The position numbers and the translations under genes are program-made. Of a stretch of DNA of 61,298 nt, positions 51,434-60,543 are shown piece by piece. Source of the stretch: an uncultured Prevotella sp. Its GTDB lineage: Bacteria > Bacteroidota > Bacteroidia > Bacteroidales > Bacteroidaceae. The notes beneath the pieces were generated by a model. That model saw nothing but the letters and a program-made list of their open reading frames with translations, was not told the DNA's origin and made no database searches. Every line of letters begins with the position of its first letter. The stretch's first letter is position 1. The stretch spans positions 1 through 61,298 of the forward strand of contig ONYS01000030.1 of the NCBI GenBank assembly GCA_900322095.1, written 5' to 3'.

Positions 51434-52714
51434 TCATGAATCCTCAACTTCTGTCGCGGCTTGCAACTCCTTCTGAGATGTGGCGAATCCCGTACAGACG
51501 AATGCGTAGAGCGGGATGAAATAGTTGTAGGCCAGGGGAGAAGAGCGTATGATGAAGGTGAGCAACGTGATGGTGAGCATTGTGAAGATGATGCGCTTGT
51601 TGGTCTGCCTGACAGAAAATGCCAGCGACAGATAGAACAGCGCTACAAGAATCAATGCAATGAGACCATTGTCGTAGAGGAAAACCCGATAGCCAGAGTT
51701 GCCGAAGCCAAACTTCTCCATGGAATACTCACGACCCGTGAGCAAGTCGGAAGACGAGAGAAACGACTGGTATTCGGCATCGAAGGAGTCGGTGACGCGG
51801 TTGTCACCTTCTATAGTTCCGTCGTTGCTGATCTCCAGGCGGGCCATGATGAGGTTGTTGACCATATTGTCGCCGTCGTTGTAGAAGATGGCGCCAACGC
51901 CAATCGCAACCACTACCACAACGATGGAGATGATGGCAATGATGATGCGCTTGCCCTTGGCCCAGGCACCCATGAGGGCGATGATGGGCAGAAGAACGTA
52001 GGCGGCAAGTGAGAAGGTCAGCAATGTGGTGATGAGCAACACGACGTTGTACCACTTTCTCCATCTGCCCAACTGATTCATCAGCAGCAGGGAAGTGAGC
52101 GTTCCCAGGTGGCCGGGTTCAAGGAAGATGGAGTTGAATCGCGGGATAATCATGGTGTCCCAACGGTCGTCGATCATGAAGATGAAATGGTTCTCGTAGG
52201 AGTAGCCCAAGTCGTCGTTGGCCGCATTGACGTAGGGGGAGGGAAAGCCAACGAGATAGAGTACCCATCCCACGATGGAGATGATGAGGAAGGCGGCAAG
52301 CAACTTCGTCAGAACGTCTATCATGTGGCGCATCTCATCCTTGTTCAGCCGCAGAAGAGCATAATAGATGATGAGGTCGAAAGAGATGGAGACAAAGCCG
52401 ATGATATTATTCTTGTTGACAAGTCGCATGAGGAATGTGGACAGGAAAAACAAGACGAGAGGAATGGCAAATCCCTCACGCTTGAAAAGATGGGTCTGCT
52501 GACCATTGTCAACAAGAAAAGCGAAGAAAACGAACATGGCGGCCATGAGGGTGTAATAGGCTGCAAAGGGCCACATAAACCATGGTTGCATGGCGCCAAG
52601 GATGGCGATGAGTAGGCCCGTGTAGAAAAACAGCCGGACGATGGATACTCTGCTGACCTTGAATAACCGACCGACGTTGACTTTCGTATTGATTTTAAAC
52701 CGGAGCTTCATCAT
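51434..52714 (-). CDS. O-antigen/exopolysaccharide polymerase (Wzy-like)
   Basis: A 426-residue inner-membrane protein with about ten to eleven membrane segments and a large periplasmic loop (residues ~285-345). FNSIFLEPGHLGTLTSLLLMNQLG resembles the EPG motif seen in many Wzy polymerases. Sequence similarity in this family is low, so topology and its place between flippase and glycosyltransferases carry the call. It overlaps the flippase gene by four bases. Confidence 0.83.
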   Translation of the reverse strand: MMKLRFKINTKVNVGRLFKVSRVSIVRLFFYTGLLIAILGAMQPWFMWPFAAYYTLMAAMFVFFAFLVDNGQQTHLFKREGFAIPLVLFFLSTFLMRLVNKNNIIGFVSISFDLIIYYALLRLNKDEMRHMIDVLTKLLAAFLIISIVGWVLYLVGFPSPYVNAANDDLGYSYENHFIFMIDDRWDTMIIPRFNSIFLEPGHLGTLTSLLLMNQLGRWRKWYNVVLLITTLLTFSLAAYVLLPIIALMGAWAKGKRIIIAIISIVVVVVAIGVGAIFYNDGDNMVNNLIMARLEISNDGTIEGDNRVTDSFDAEYQSFLSSSDLLTGREYSMEKFGFGNSGYRVFLYDNGLIALILVALFYLSLAFSVRQTNKRIIFTMLTITLLTFIIRSSPLAYNYFIPLYAFVCTGFATSQKELQAATEVEDS

Positions 52715-54237
52715 TCTAATTTTCCTTTCAGTTTTTTCAAGGTGTCCAAGACTACACTTCGCTCACCGTTGGTCAATGTAATGCGCCACAGCACGATGAG
52801 ACCACAGAAAATAGAAATGGCGAGATTGAAGATGAAACGGTATTTGCCGTCGAATGAAAGACGGATGATGAGGGGAACGGCAAATGAAGCCAAGCACAGG
52901 GGCAACAACTTAAGGAAAACGTTGGCCGTAAACTGCTTGATGCTCAGGCCAATGGTCTCCTTCATATAGATCAGGCGGGCCATGGCCACGCTGAACTCTA
53001 CGGCTATATAGAGAAACATTACCCACTCTACACGAATACCCATCCACAGCATAAGCAACGCTACGGGAACGATGAGCAGTTTGGGTGTATACATGATGAG
53101 CGTGTAATACTTGATGTTGCCCAAAGCCTGATTGGCAGAGTTTAGTCCATAGGTCAGTTGGTCGAAAATGAATGCCAAAATAAGACTGCGGCAGAAGAAA
53201 GACGTATAGGGAGGCACCTGAACCAGCCACAGGTCGAGTACGCAGTCCATCTCTACAGCCAAGGGGATAAGCACAACGAAGATGATGGCTGAGGAGAACT
53301 TGCTCTCCTGTTCGGCCAAGTGGATCATCTTCTTTCTGTCGTTGCCACCCTCTGCCTGCATGAGCTGGGGATTCATGGCATTCACCAGCGAGGTGGCGAT
53401 GAACGTGACGGAGCCATTCACCTGCAGTGCCAGACCATAGGCAGCATTGATGACTGTGCCGAAAAACTTATTGAACAAAATGGCCAAACCCTGTGTGCGG
53501 CCCACGACGGAGCACATGCCGTAAGTGGTCCAGCCGGCAAAGCCAAACAACTCGCGAATCTTGTGCTTGTCGAAGTCGCGAAGAAGCGAGCGGATCTGGC
53601 ATTCGGGGAACTTGATGAGGCCGTAGATGGAAAAAGAGAAAAACTCAAACAGGAAAATGATGGTCATGACGCAAGCATAGAGCAGCAACTTGTCATGGCC
53701 CAACGTGAGAAGTGACAAGGCCAGCGCCAGCTTCAATACGCCATCAAGAATCTCTATAATAGATATATAGACGATGTTCTCATGGGCAATAAGCAAGGCC
53801 TTGAAGGGGGCGGCAAGGAAGGTGATGAAAAGCATCATGGTGGACATGATGTAGACAATCTCGGCTGTCGGCTTTCGGTCGTCGGCAATATTGAAGAAGT
53901 CGTAACACAAGTAATTCTTCAATGACAGCAGAATCAGCGTCAGACATAGGCCGATGAAGATGTGCAGAATGAGACTGTTGGAGAAAATAATCCTTACATC
54001 GTCTTTCTTTCCTTTTCCGGTGTAATAGGATAGATAACGCTGTGTCGTGACGACCATTGCGTTGGTGATGAAGCCCAACATGGCCACTACGCTCGCGATA
54101 AGTGAATATATGCCATAGTCCGACTGACCTAAGATATTGAGGATGAGTCGGACTGTGTAGAGCGAGAGGCAAATGTTGATAAATGCCTTTACATACTGTG
54201 CCGTTGTATTGATGAAGATTCTTCTTTGAGGATTCAT
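52711..54237 (-). CDS. Polysaccharide flippase (Wzx-like, MATE/MOP superfamily)
   Basis: A 508-residue inner-membrane protein with about 14 segments. It moves undecaprenyl-linked repeat units to the periplasmic face. N-terminal INTTAQYVKAFINICLSLYTVRLILNILGQSDYGIYSLIASVVAMLGF is typical of Wzx proteins. It overlaps both neighbours by four bases (ATGA junctions), so chain-length regulator, flippase and polymerase are co-translated. Confidence 0.92.
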   Translation of the reverse strand: MNPQRRIFINTTAQYVKAFINICLSLYTVRLILNILGQSDYGIYSLIASVVAMLGFITNAMVVTTQRYLSYYTGKGKKDDVRIIFSNSLILHIFIGLCLTLILLSLKNYLCYDFFNIADDRKPTAEIVYIMSTMMLFITFLAAPFKALLIAHENIVYISIIEILDGVLKLALALSLLTLGHDKLLLYACVMTIIFLFEFFSFSIYGLIKFPECQIRSLLRDFDKHKIRELFGFAGWTTYGMCSVVGRTQGLAILFNKFFGTVINAAYGLALQVNGSVTFIATSLVNAMNPQLMQAEGGNDRKKMIHLAEQESKFSSAIIFVVLIPLAVEMDCVLDLWLVQVPPYTSFFCRSLILAFIFDQLTYGLNSANQALGNIKYYTLIMYTPKLLIVPVALLMLWMGIRVEWVMFLYIAVEFSVAMARLIYMKETIGLSIKQFTANVFLKLLPLCLASFAVPLIIRLSFDGKYRFIFNLAISIFCGLIVLWRITLTNGERSVVLDTLKKLKGKLE

Positions 54238-55310
54238 TCTTCTTCTTTCTGTGGCATCAAAAGACCTTTGAAGTTGGATTTTAGAATGTAGAAAATGTCT
54301 GCCAAGGTGATGAGGAACAACATACCCAGGACAAACAGCATGCGCTTAGGTCCGGTGGCCTTGATGGGAACGGCAGCTCCCTGAATAGTGGTGAAAGCCG
54401 GTGTGCGCTCCTGCACCTTGGCCTTTGCAGCCTGCAGCTGGGCCAGCATGGTGCTGTAGTTGTTGTATTTCAGCTGCATATCGTTCTCCAAGTCTTCCTG
54501 CTTGGCCTTATAGCTTTCGAGGATCACGTCCATATTGGCATCGGCATAGCCGCCATAGGTCTGACGTGCCTTCACGTAGATGTCTCGGGCCTCGTCGGTG
54601 AGTTTCTGGAAATACTTCACGTCGTTGCGTGCCTTGCTGGTACGGTAATCGGTGATATAATTCTGCAACTGCGTACGTACGGAGTCGGCAACTATCTTCG
54701 ACACCAATGGGTCTTGTGACTCAACGCTGATGGAGATGATGCTCGTCTTGCGGTCTACCTTTATCGTGATGTTGTTGCGGATAGCGTTGCAGATGCCGTC
54801 GTCTCTCTTCGACAGGGCGTAAGGATTGAACTTGCTGCCAGCTCCAGTGGGCTTCTTGCTTGAAAGCTTGGCCGTGAGGTTGCGAATCCAATTTGCAGGA
54901 GCCATATACCAAGTCTTCTTCTTGTATTTGGTCAGAAATTCATAGTATGTGCAATTGATGCTTCCGTCTTCGGTCCTGACTTTAATGGGGAAAAGTGATG
55001 TGACAAACTTGTTGTCGTTCATCAAGTCGGGATAGAGCAGGGGAGAGATGGCATCCGTGGTCTGCATGTTTGACAGATCGACACCGAACGACGATGCCAA
55101 ATCGGCCAATGTTCCTCCTCCAGTAGCAGACATTCCCAATTCCGGCGCCATGCAGGTTTCTGAAGTGTAGGTGCGCGGAACAGGCATGATGATAAGGCAG
55201 GATACGATGAAAGTGATGGGCCAGGAAATAAAGAAAACCTTCTTCTTCGACAGGACTTTCTTCATCAGCTCTCTAAGATCGATATAATCTTCTTTCTTGT
55301 TGTCTTCCAT
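54234..55310 (-). CDS. Chain-length determinant (Wzz family)
   Basis: A 358-residue inner-membrane co-polymerase controlling polysaccharide length. Two membrane segments (VFFISWPITFIVSCLIIMPVP near residue 30; MLFVLGMLFLITLADIFYIL near the end) flank a long periplasmic helical domain. A proline/glycine patch (GAAVPIKATGPKRML) precedes the second segment. It lacks the cytoplasmic tyrosine-kinase domain of Wzc proteins, and no kinase gene is nearby. Confidence 0.92.
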   Translation of the reverse strand: MEDNKKEDYIDLRELMKKVLSKKKVFFISWPITFIVSCLIIMPVPRTYTSETCMAPELGMSATGGGTLADLASSFGVDLSNMQTTDAISPLLYPDLMNDNKFVTSLFPIKVRTEDGSINCTYYEFLTKYKKKTWYMAPANWIRNLTAKLSSKKPTGAGSKFNPYALSKRDDGICNAIRNNITIKVDRKTSIISISVESQDPLVSKIVADSVRTQLQNYITDYRTSKARNDVKYFQKLTDEARDIYVKARQTYGGYADANMDVILESYKAKQEDLENDMQLKYNNYSTMLAQLQAAKAKVQERTPAFTTIQGAAVPIKATGPKRMLFVLGMLFLITLADIFYILKSNFKGLLMPQKEEE

Positions 55311-55376
55311 AATTATGAAACTGTAGTCTCTTCTCTCTCTAACGATAAATGAATTTTAGGTGGTTGCCACATGGGC

Positions 55377-57995
55377 TTATTTGCCCATGTTGGCGATGGT
55401 GGCGATCATGGTGGCGATGCTGGCCATGCTAGTGCCCAATGTAGCTATCTCGGCAGGACTGGTGCGGCGGGTGATCTTGCTCGGAACCACGATTTCACAA
55501 CCGGCTTCCACTTTAGCTCCATGGCTCACCTTTGAAACCATACCGTTCATATAAATAATGTAGGCACTGTTCTTACGGGCGTTTTGCGCGAAACCGCCTG
55601 CGGCGTTGATGTAGTGCTTGGCATTCTTACCACGCTCGTAGGCAACGGTGTTGGGATACATTACAGCGCCGTTGATCTTCACCGTTGCATTGTAGCGCGG
55701 CAGAAGCAGGCGGTCGCCCTCGCGAAGCTCGATGTTGGCGTCGCTTTGCGGATTCTTCAAGGCCTCGTCGAGCTGGATTCCTACAGGATAAGAGGATGGT
55801 ACTTGGAATTTCTGCAATGATGTCTTCTTGTTGTTTTCGGCCATCGTTGCTATGTTGTTGCCGCCGTTGGTGGTATTGGCCATGAGCTCCATCAATTCGT
55901 TCTGCTGTTGCTCCTGTGCCATCTGATAGGCAGCCTGCATACGCTTGCGCTCTTCCTCGTTGGGCTTACGGTCCAGGCGGGCGCCTTTGATGTAGGCCAT
56001 GTCAGTGGGGCCGCCAGCCATCTTAAGCAGGTCGGTCAGGCGGGCTCTGCGCTTGGTGATGGTGTAGGTGCCGGGGAATGCCACCTCACCGTCGATGGTT
56101 ACGTTCTGCTGTTCGCTGTAGGCAGGACTCTTGAATACATAAACCTCGTCGAAGGGCATCAGCTTGAAGCCAGGTTGACCGTCGATGATGAATCCGTCTT
56201 TCAGTGCCATATCGAATTGCTGTCCGATGATGGAGTCGGGTTGCGTGGCAGCAGGGTCGCTCACCCTGCGGCTTACACTGACTTTGGCTGTAGAGGCCTT
56301 ATCGGTTAAGCCACCGGCCTGAAGAATGAAATCCTCCACCGACTCGTCGTCGGCATACTGGTAGATGCCCGGATATTGAACTTCACCGCGAATGGTGATC
56401 GTGCGCTCGTTCATTTTGGTGGTCTTTGTCGGGATAAAGAGGATATCGTTCTCCTGCAGAGGAATGTCGGCCACCTTACCGCTCATGATTCCGTCAACGT
56501 CGACGCTAATCACTTTAAGTGTGCGGTCGTCTTTCATGCGGTGCATTACTGCGTGGGCGGTGAAAGCGTCTTCGGTGCAGCCTTCTGCATGCTCGATGAG
56601 CGTGCGCACGCTGTTGATCTCACCGCTGAGGTTGTACATACCAGGACGGAAGACAGCGCCTTTGATCTCCACCGTATTCTCGTAGCGGGGGAGGATAGAG
56701 TCTACTGTTACAGAGTCGCCATCGTTGACGCGGAAACTCGTCATGTCGAATTCGCCCACATTGAAGACACTGCGCTCGCGGCCCGTCTTACGGTTCACGC
56801 GGACACTCTTCTTATAGGCATCTCCGGTGAAGCCACCGGCGTATTTCAAAAGCGTAGCAACGCTCTCCGTCTTCTTCATTTCATAGAACATCGGGCGCTT
56901 CACCTTGCCGCGAATCTCCACCAGGCAATCGTATGGTCCAACTACGATGACGTCGTTGTCGGCCAAACGCACGTTGCCCGTAAGCTTTCCGTTGAGGATA
57001 TAGTCGTAGATATCTACAACAGAGATCAGTCGGTTGTTGCGGTATACCTTAATATTACGCAGCGTACCGAGGTCGTTGGTGCCGCCGGCCATGTAGAGGG
57101 CATGGAATACCGTGGCAAATGCCGAGAGGGTATAGGTGCCCGGAGTCTTCACTTCGCCCATGACGTTCACCATGATAGTGCGAGTCTGGCCCACCGTGAG
57201 CTTGATACGGCTGCTGGAATAGCGCGAGCCGAGAGTGGATCTGAGCTTTGCATTGGCCTGACTGACGGTAAGACCACTCACCTGAACAGGTCCGTAGCCT
57301 TCGATGGTAATCTCTCCATCGGGGGAGACGGTAGCGTTGACAGTCTTCTGCGAGGCGCCATAGATGTCTACAATCACTGCGTCACCCGGCCCCAGACGGT
57401 AGTTTTGCGGAGTGGCAATATTCATTTCTGGTTCGAAAGTGAGGTTCTTATTGTTGAAGATGTCACGTCCGAATACCTTGTTCTGCTTCTTCTTGCGCTC
57501 TGCCAGCAACATTTCCAGCATCTGTGTGGAGTCCATGGGGATAATGCCGTTGAGCTCGTCCTGCATGTTGATGAAATCCTCGCTCTCCGGGTCGTATTCC
57601 TGTTGCCATTGGGGATAGTCAGAAATGCCCATGTTGCTGTAATTGCTGCGGTTCTGCTGCAAGTTGGTCTGCTGTGAAGTCTTTGTGTTCAACTCGTCGC
57701 GCGTCTGACCATTGTTGGTCCGCATACGCGAATTGTCGTATATCTGTTGGTTGCCCGACGTCTGTCCGAGTCCGGATTGCTTCATCTGTCTTTCAATCTT
57801 ATTTCTCACTCGTCTGATTTGCGTGATGTCTACGCCACTCTGCATCAGTTTTGTGACAATTTGAGTTTGCGGAGTGCCGTTGTTGTGTTCTTTGACAATC
57901 ATGTCCATCACCTGGTCATCGGTCATTGACGATTGAGCAATGGCACACATGGGTACCATCATCAGGAGGAAAATATAACAGATGATTCTCTTCAT
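55377..57995 (-). CDS. Polysaccharide export outer-membrane protein (Wza/SLBB type)
   Basis: An 872-residue exported protein with signal peptide MKRIICYIFLLMMVPMCAIA. The Poly_export domain (YRLGPGDAVIVDIYGASQKTVNATVSPDGEITI, ~residue 205) is followed by at least five SLBB repeats such as VMGEVKTPGTYTLS, IKGAVFRPGMYNLSGE and IDGEVAFPGTYTI. A glutamine/asparagine-rich N-terminal stretch (~residues 65-130) precedes them. No lipobox is seen. It is the first gene of the operon and forms the outer-membrane exit. Confidence 0.93.
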   Translation of the reverse strand: MKRIICYIFLLMMVPMCAIAQSSMTDDQVMDMIVKEHNNGTPQTQIVTKLMQSGVDITQIRRVRNKIERQMKQSGLGQTSGNQQIYDNSRMRTNNGQTRDELNTKTSQQTNLQQNRSNYSNMGISDYPQWQQEYDPESEDFINMQDELNGIIPMDSTQMLEMLLAERKKKQNKVFGRDIFNNKNLTFEPEMNIATPQNYRLGPGDAVIVDIYGASQKTVNATVSPDGEITIEGYGPVQVSGLTVSQANAKLRSTLGSRYSSSRIKLTVGQTRTIMVNVMGEVKTPGTYTLSAFATVFHALYMAGGTNDLGTLRNIKVYRNNRLISVVDIYDYILNGKLTGNVRLADNDVIVVGPYDCLVEIRGKVKRPMFYEMKKTESVATLLKYAGGFTGDAYKKSVRVNRKTGRERSVFNVGEFDMTSFRVNDGDSVTVDSILPRYENTVEIKGAVFRPGMYNLSGEINSVRTLIEHAEGCTEDAFTAHAVMHRMKDDRTLKVISVDVDGIMSGKVADIPLQENDILFIPTKTTKMNERTITIRGEVQYPGIYQYADDESVEDFILQAGGLTDKASTAKVSVSRRVSDPAATQPDSIIGQQFDMALKDGFIIDGQPGFKLMPFDEVYVFKSPAYSEQQNVTIDGEVAFPGTYTITKRRARLTDLLKMAGGPTDMAYIKGARLDRKPNEEERKRMQAAYQMAQEQQQNELMELMANTTNGGNNIATMAENNKKTSLQKFQVPSSYPVGIQLDEALKNPQSDANIELREGDRLLLPRYNATVKINGAVMYPNTVAYERGKNAKHYINAAGGFAQNARKNSAYIIYMNGMVSKVSHGAKVEAGCEIVVPSKITRRTSPAEIATLGTSMASIATMIATIANMGK

Positions 57996-58129
57996 GCTTT
58001 AACTTACTGTTATTCTCTATTTTATGGCCGTAAGCATTCTTAGTTCTGTAGAGGAGAACTGGAATGACGCGACACCAAATTATTTGTTATTTATTCTAAA
58101 AGTAATAACCACGAGTGGGCTTATTTGTT

Positions 58130-58138
58130 GCAAAGTTA
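58130..58138 (-). promoter_or_regulatory. Promoter -7 box of the polysaccharide operon
   Basis: TAACTTTGC on the minus strand, about 135 bases before the Wza-like start, implying a long leader. Confidence 0.6.
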
Positions 58139-58183
58139 CGATTATTTTTTTATATAATGCTTTTCGGCTGTCGATTTTTTTGT

Positions 58184-58192
58184 TATATTTGC
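58184..58192 (+). promoter_or_regulatory. Promoter -7 box abutting a start codon
   Basis: TATATTTGC ends four bases before the ATG of the next gene; a TTTT 19 bases upstream may be the -33 element. Transcription would begin at about the ATG itself. Confidence 0.5.
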
Positions 58193-58196
58193 CGAC

Positions 58197-59084
58197 ATGA
58201 ACGGATTATCTATTTTGATTCCCACATTCAATGACGAATGTTTTGAGCTCGTCGGCCAGCTGAGGCAGCAGGCTTTGAAACTTAATGTGCCCTTTGAGAT
58301 TCTCATCGGTGACGACGGTTCCAGTGACCGGAATGTTGTGGAGAGCAACCTGCGCATCAATCAGTTTGAGCATTGTTCTTGCGTGCTGCGGCCCGAGAAT
58401 TCAGGGCGTGCCGTCATCCGCAATGTGCTTGGGCGCATGGCCCGCTACGACACTTTGCTGTTTATTGATTCTGACATGAGTGTTATCCGCCAGGATTACT
58501 TGTCTCGATACATCAACTCGCTAAATAACAGCAACGATGTCGTCTATGGCGGCTATGAGTTGACCGTGCATTTACAGGATAATCTCCGCAGCCGATATGA
58601 GGATTCCTGCGCTGATAATCATACGGCCGAGAAGCGTGCTTTGCATCCGTATTTGGATTTCCATACCAGCAATTTCGCCTGCCCGGCTTCCGTTTTCCAT
58701 CAGCATCCCCTTGATGAACGATTCCGCAGCTATGGATATGAGGATGTCTTTTACGGCCGGCAACTCAAAGATGCAGGCATCGCTATCCGGCATATCGACA
58801 ATCCCTTGGGATTCGGACGGTTTGAATCGAATGCCGATTATCTCAGAAAGACGGAAGAAGGACTCCGAACGCTGTGGCGCTTCCGCGAGAACCTGCAAGG
58901 CTACTCACGTCTGCTGGACAGAGTCAAAAGCTTGCGCCAGCTCCATCTGCTGCCTCTCGTGCATTTATGGCACCGTTGCCTCGGCGGCGCAGAGCGACGT
59001 CAACTTATGGGTAACCGACCGAGGCTGTTCCTGTTCAACCTATACCGCCTTGGTTATTTCGCATCTTTGGATGCTGGACATTAA
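58197..59084 (+). CDS. Glycosyltransferase family 2
   Basis: A 295-residue GT-A glycosyltransferase. Recognised by LSILIPTFNDECFELVGQLRQQA, EILIGDDGSSD, then LLFIDSDMSV (DxD metal site) and a C-terminal galactosyltransferase-like segment FRSYGYEDVFYGRQLKDAG. It diverges from the Wza-like gene. The ATG must be the start because the fold begins four residues later, which makes the message nearly leaderless. Confidence 0.92.
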   Translation: MNGLSILIPTFNDECFELVGQLRQQALKLNVPFEILIGDDGSSDRNVVESNLRINQFEHCSCVLRPENSGRAVIRNVLGRMARYDTLLFIDSDMSVIRQDYLSRYINSLNNSNDVVYGGYELTVHLQDNLRSRYEDSCADNHTAEKRALHPYLDFHTSNFACPASVFHQHPLDERFRSYGYEDVFYGRQLKDAGIAIRHIDNPLGFGRFESNADYLRKTEEGLRTLWRFRENLQGYSRLLDRVKSLRQLHLLPLVHLWHRCLGGAERRQLMGNRPRLFLFNLYRLGYFASLDAGH

Positions 59085-59151
59085 AAAATTGCAATTACGG
59101 TAGTAGAAGCTGAATCTTTAAATCATTGTGCCATTATTTTTAGGTTTTTTA

Positions 59152-59183
59152 TTTGCATTCTCAATTATTTTAGTTAGATTTGC
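59152..59183 (+). promoter_or_regulatory. Promoter of the second plus-strand glycosyltransferase
   Basis: TTTG at 59152, 19 bases, TAGATTTGC at 59175-59183. Confidence 0.75.
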
Positions 59184-59244
59184 ATCTATCTAAAAAAGTC
59201 TGTTCATTTGCAGACGACGTTAGTTGAATGAAACTATTGAGCTT

Positions 59245-60186
59245 ATGTTGAGCATTATCATTCCAGTATATAAGACCGAATCCACATTGGACCGTTGTTT
59301 GACGAGTGTATTGCGCCAACAGGTAGACCTGGAGGTGATACTCGTCGACGATGGGTCTCCTGATAAGTGCCCGCAGATGTGTGACGAATGGGACCGTCGC
59401 GATCCCCGCGTGAGGACTTTCCATCAGCCCAATCGCGGATTGAGTGCGGCCCGTAACACGGGAATAGAACAGGCGAGGGGAGAATATCTTACCTTTGTCG
59501 ATTCGGATGACTATCTTTCTTCGGGAACTTATAAGCCATTGATGGATATATTGGAGATGCATCCCGAATTCGACATTTTGGAGTTTGGTGTTGTGAAGTT
59601 TGAAAACTCCAGCGAGCGACAAGAAATTATCTTGGCCGACCGCGTCTATCACAACCGGCTGGATTATTGGCTGCGCGCCAGGGCTTACGACCATTCTTAT
59701 GCTTGGAACAAAATATTCAGGCGTTGGATCTTCGACAAAGTGCGCTTCCCCGAAGGACGGGTGTTTGAGGACATTCAGACGTTGCCCAAGCTTGTAAGGC
59801 TGGCCCAATGTGTGGCCACTGTGTCTTCGGGGTGCTATCATTATACATTGAATGAGAAGGGCATCACCAGGCAAGCCGGAGCTACAGAAGTGAAACAACT
59901 TTTGGAGGCCCATCTTCCGTTGCTGGGTGAGATGTTGGCAGAAGACACCCGTCGGCTTGACGTGGACTATGGTCTGAGCCGATATTATCTGATGGTGCTC
60001 AATATCCAGATTACCTATATGCTGCTTTCGGGAAGCAAACCTCAGATTCCCCATTATGCTTTTCGTATTCCTCCAGACTTGCCCCGTCGTACGCAGTTGA
60101 AGGATTTCTGTATTCGATTGATGGGTTTGTCGGCCTATGTCAAGATGGTTCGCATCTTGCCTATGCTGAGAAGCAAGATCTCATAG
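59245..60186 (+). CDS. Glycosyltransferase family 2
   Basis: A 313-residue GT-A glycosyltransferase. It opens MLSIIIPVYKTESTLDRCLTSVL, then VILVDDGSPDKCP, GLSAARNTGIEQARGEYLTFVDSDDYLS with the DSDD site. A C-terminal domain ends KMVRILPMLRSKIS. A TTG start at 59224 is possible; ATG 59245 is preferred because the strand begins right after it. It has its own promoter and adds to the polysaccharide genes. Confidence 0.9.
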   Translation: MLSIIIPVYKTESTLDRCLTSVLRQQVDLEVILVDDGSPDKCPQMCDEWDRRDPRVRTFHQPNRGLSAARNTGIEQARGEYLTFVDSDDYLSSGTYKPLMDILEMHPEFDILEFGVVKFENSSERQEIILADRVYHNRLDYWLRARAYDHSYAWNKIFRRWIFDKVRFPEGRVFEDIQTLPKLVRLAQCVATVSSGCYHYTLNEKGITRQAGATEVKQLLEAHLPLLGEMLAEDTRRLDVDYGLSRYYLMVLNIQITYMLLSGSKPQIPHYAFRIPPDLPRRTQLKDFCIRLMGLSAYVKMVRILPMLRSKIS

Positions 60187-60345
60187 ATTGGGACGCCACC
60201 GTGTAGTAAAGAATTCTGAGAATAGAAAAGTTCGGCTGGATTCTTTTATTTTATCTCTGCAGACAACACTTGTGTACACGAGAATAATAGAAAAAAAGGC
60301 TCTCCGGATATTATATGTTGTTGCAGTTTTACGGAGGTGATGATA
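60187..60345. other. Gap before the repeat array
   Basis: Nothing recognisable as a gene or clear terminator. Confidence 0.4.
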
Positions 60346-60543
60346 CGTGACGACCGTCACGTTTCTTCGTGACAACCGTCACGTTCGTTCGTGACAACCG
60401 TCACGTTCATTCGTGACAATCGTCACGTTCATTCGTGACAACCGTCACGTTCGTTCGTGACAACCGTCACGTTCGTTCGTGACAATCGTCACGTTCATTC
60501 GTGACAATCGTCACGTTCGTTCGTGACAGCTGTCTCGAAACAT
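60346..60543. repeat. 22-bp palindromic tandem array, type C (nine units)
   Basis: Eight well-kept 22-base units and a decayed ninth, starting at 60346 and repeating every 22 bases. Each has the stem CGTGAC-AACC-GTCACG followed by TTCGTT. The second half also pairs forwards (GTCACG-TTCGTT-CGTGAC), so hairpins can form in two registers. Variation is confined to loops (AACC/AATC/GACC; TTCGTT/TTCATT), while stems are constant. Between a plus-strand glycosyltransferase and the minus-strand ssrA. Confidence 0.96.

Noticed and set aside
56376..57677. 433-residue open frame on the plus strand
   Set aside because: Antisense to the Wza-like gene with no recognisable motif.
60346..60543. CRISPR array
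   Set aside because: Units are contiguous with no variable spacers, the period is 22 bases, and no cas genes are present. The same applies to the arrays at 19323, 29591 and 44038.
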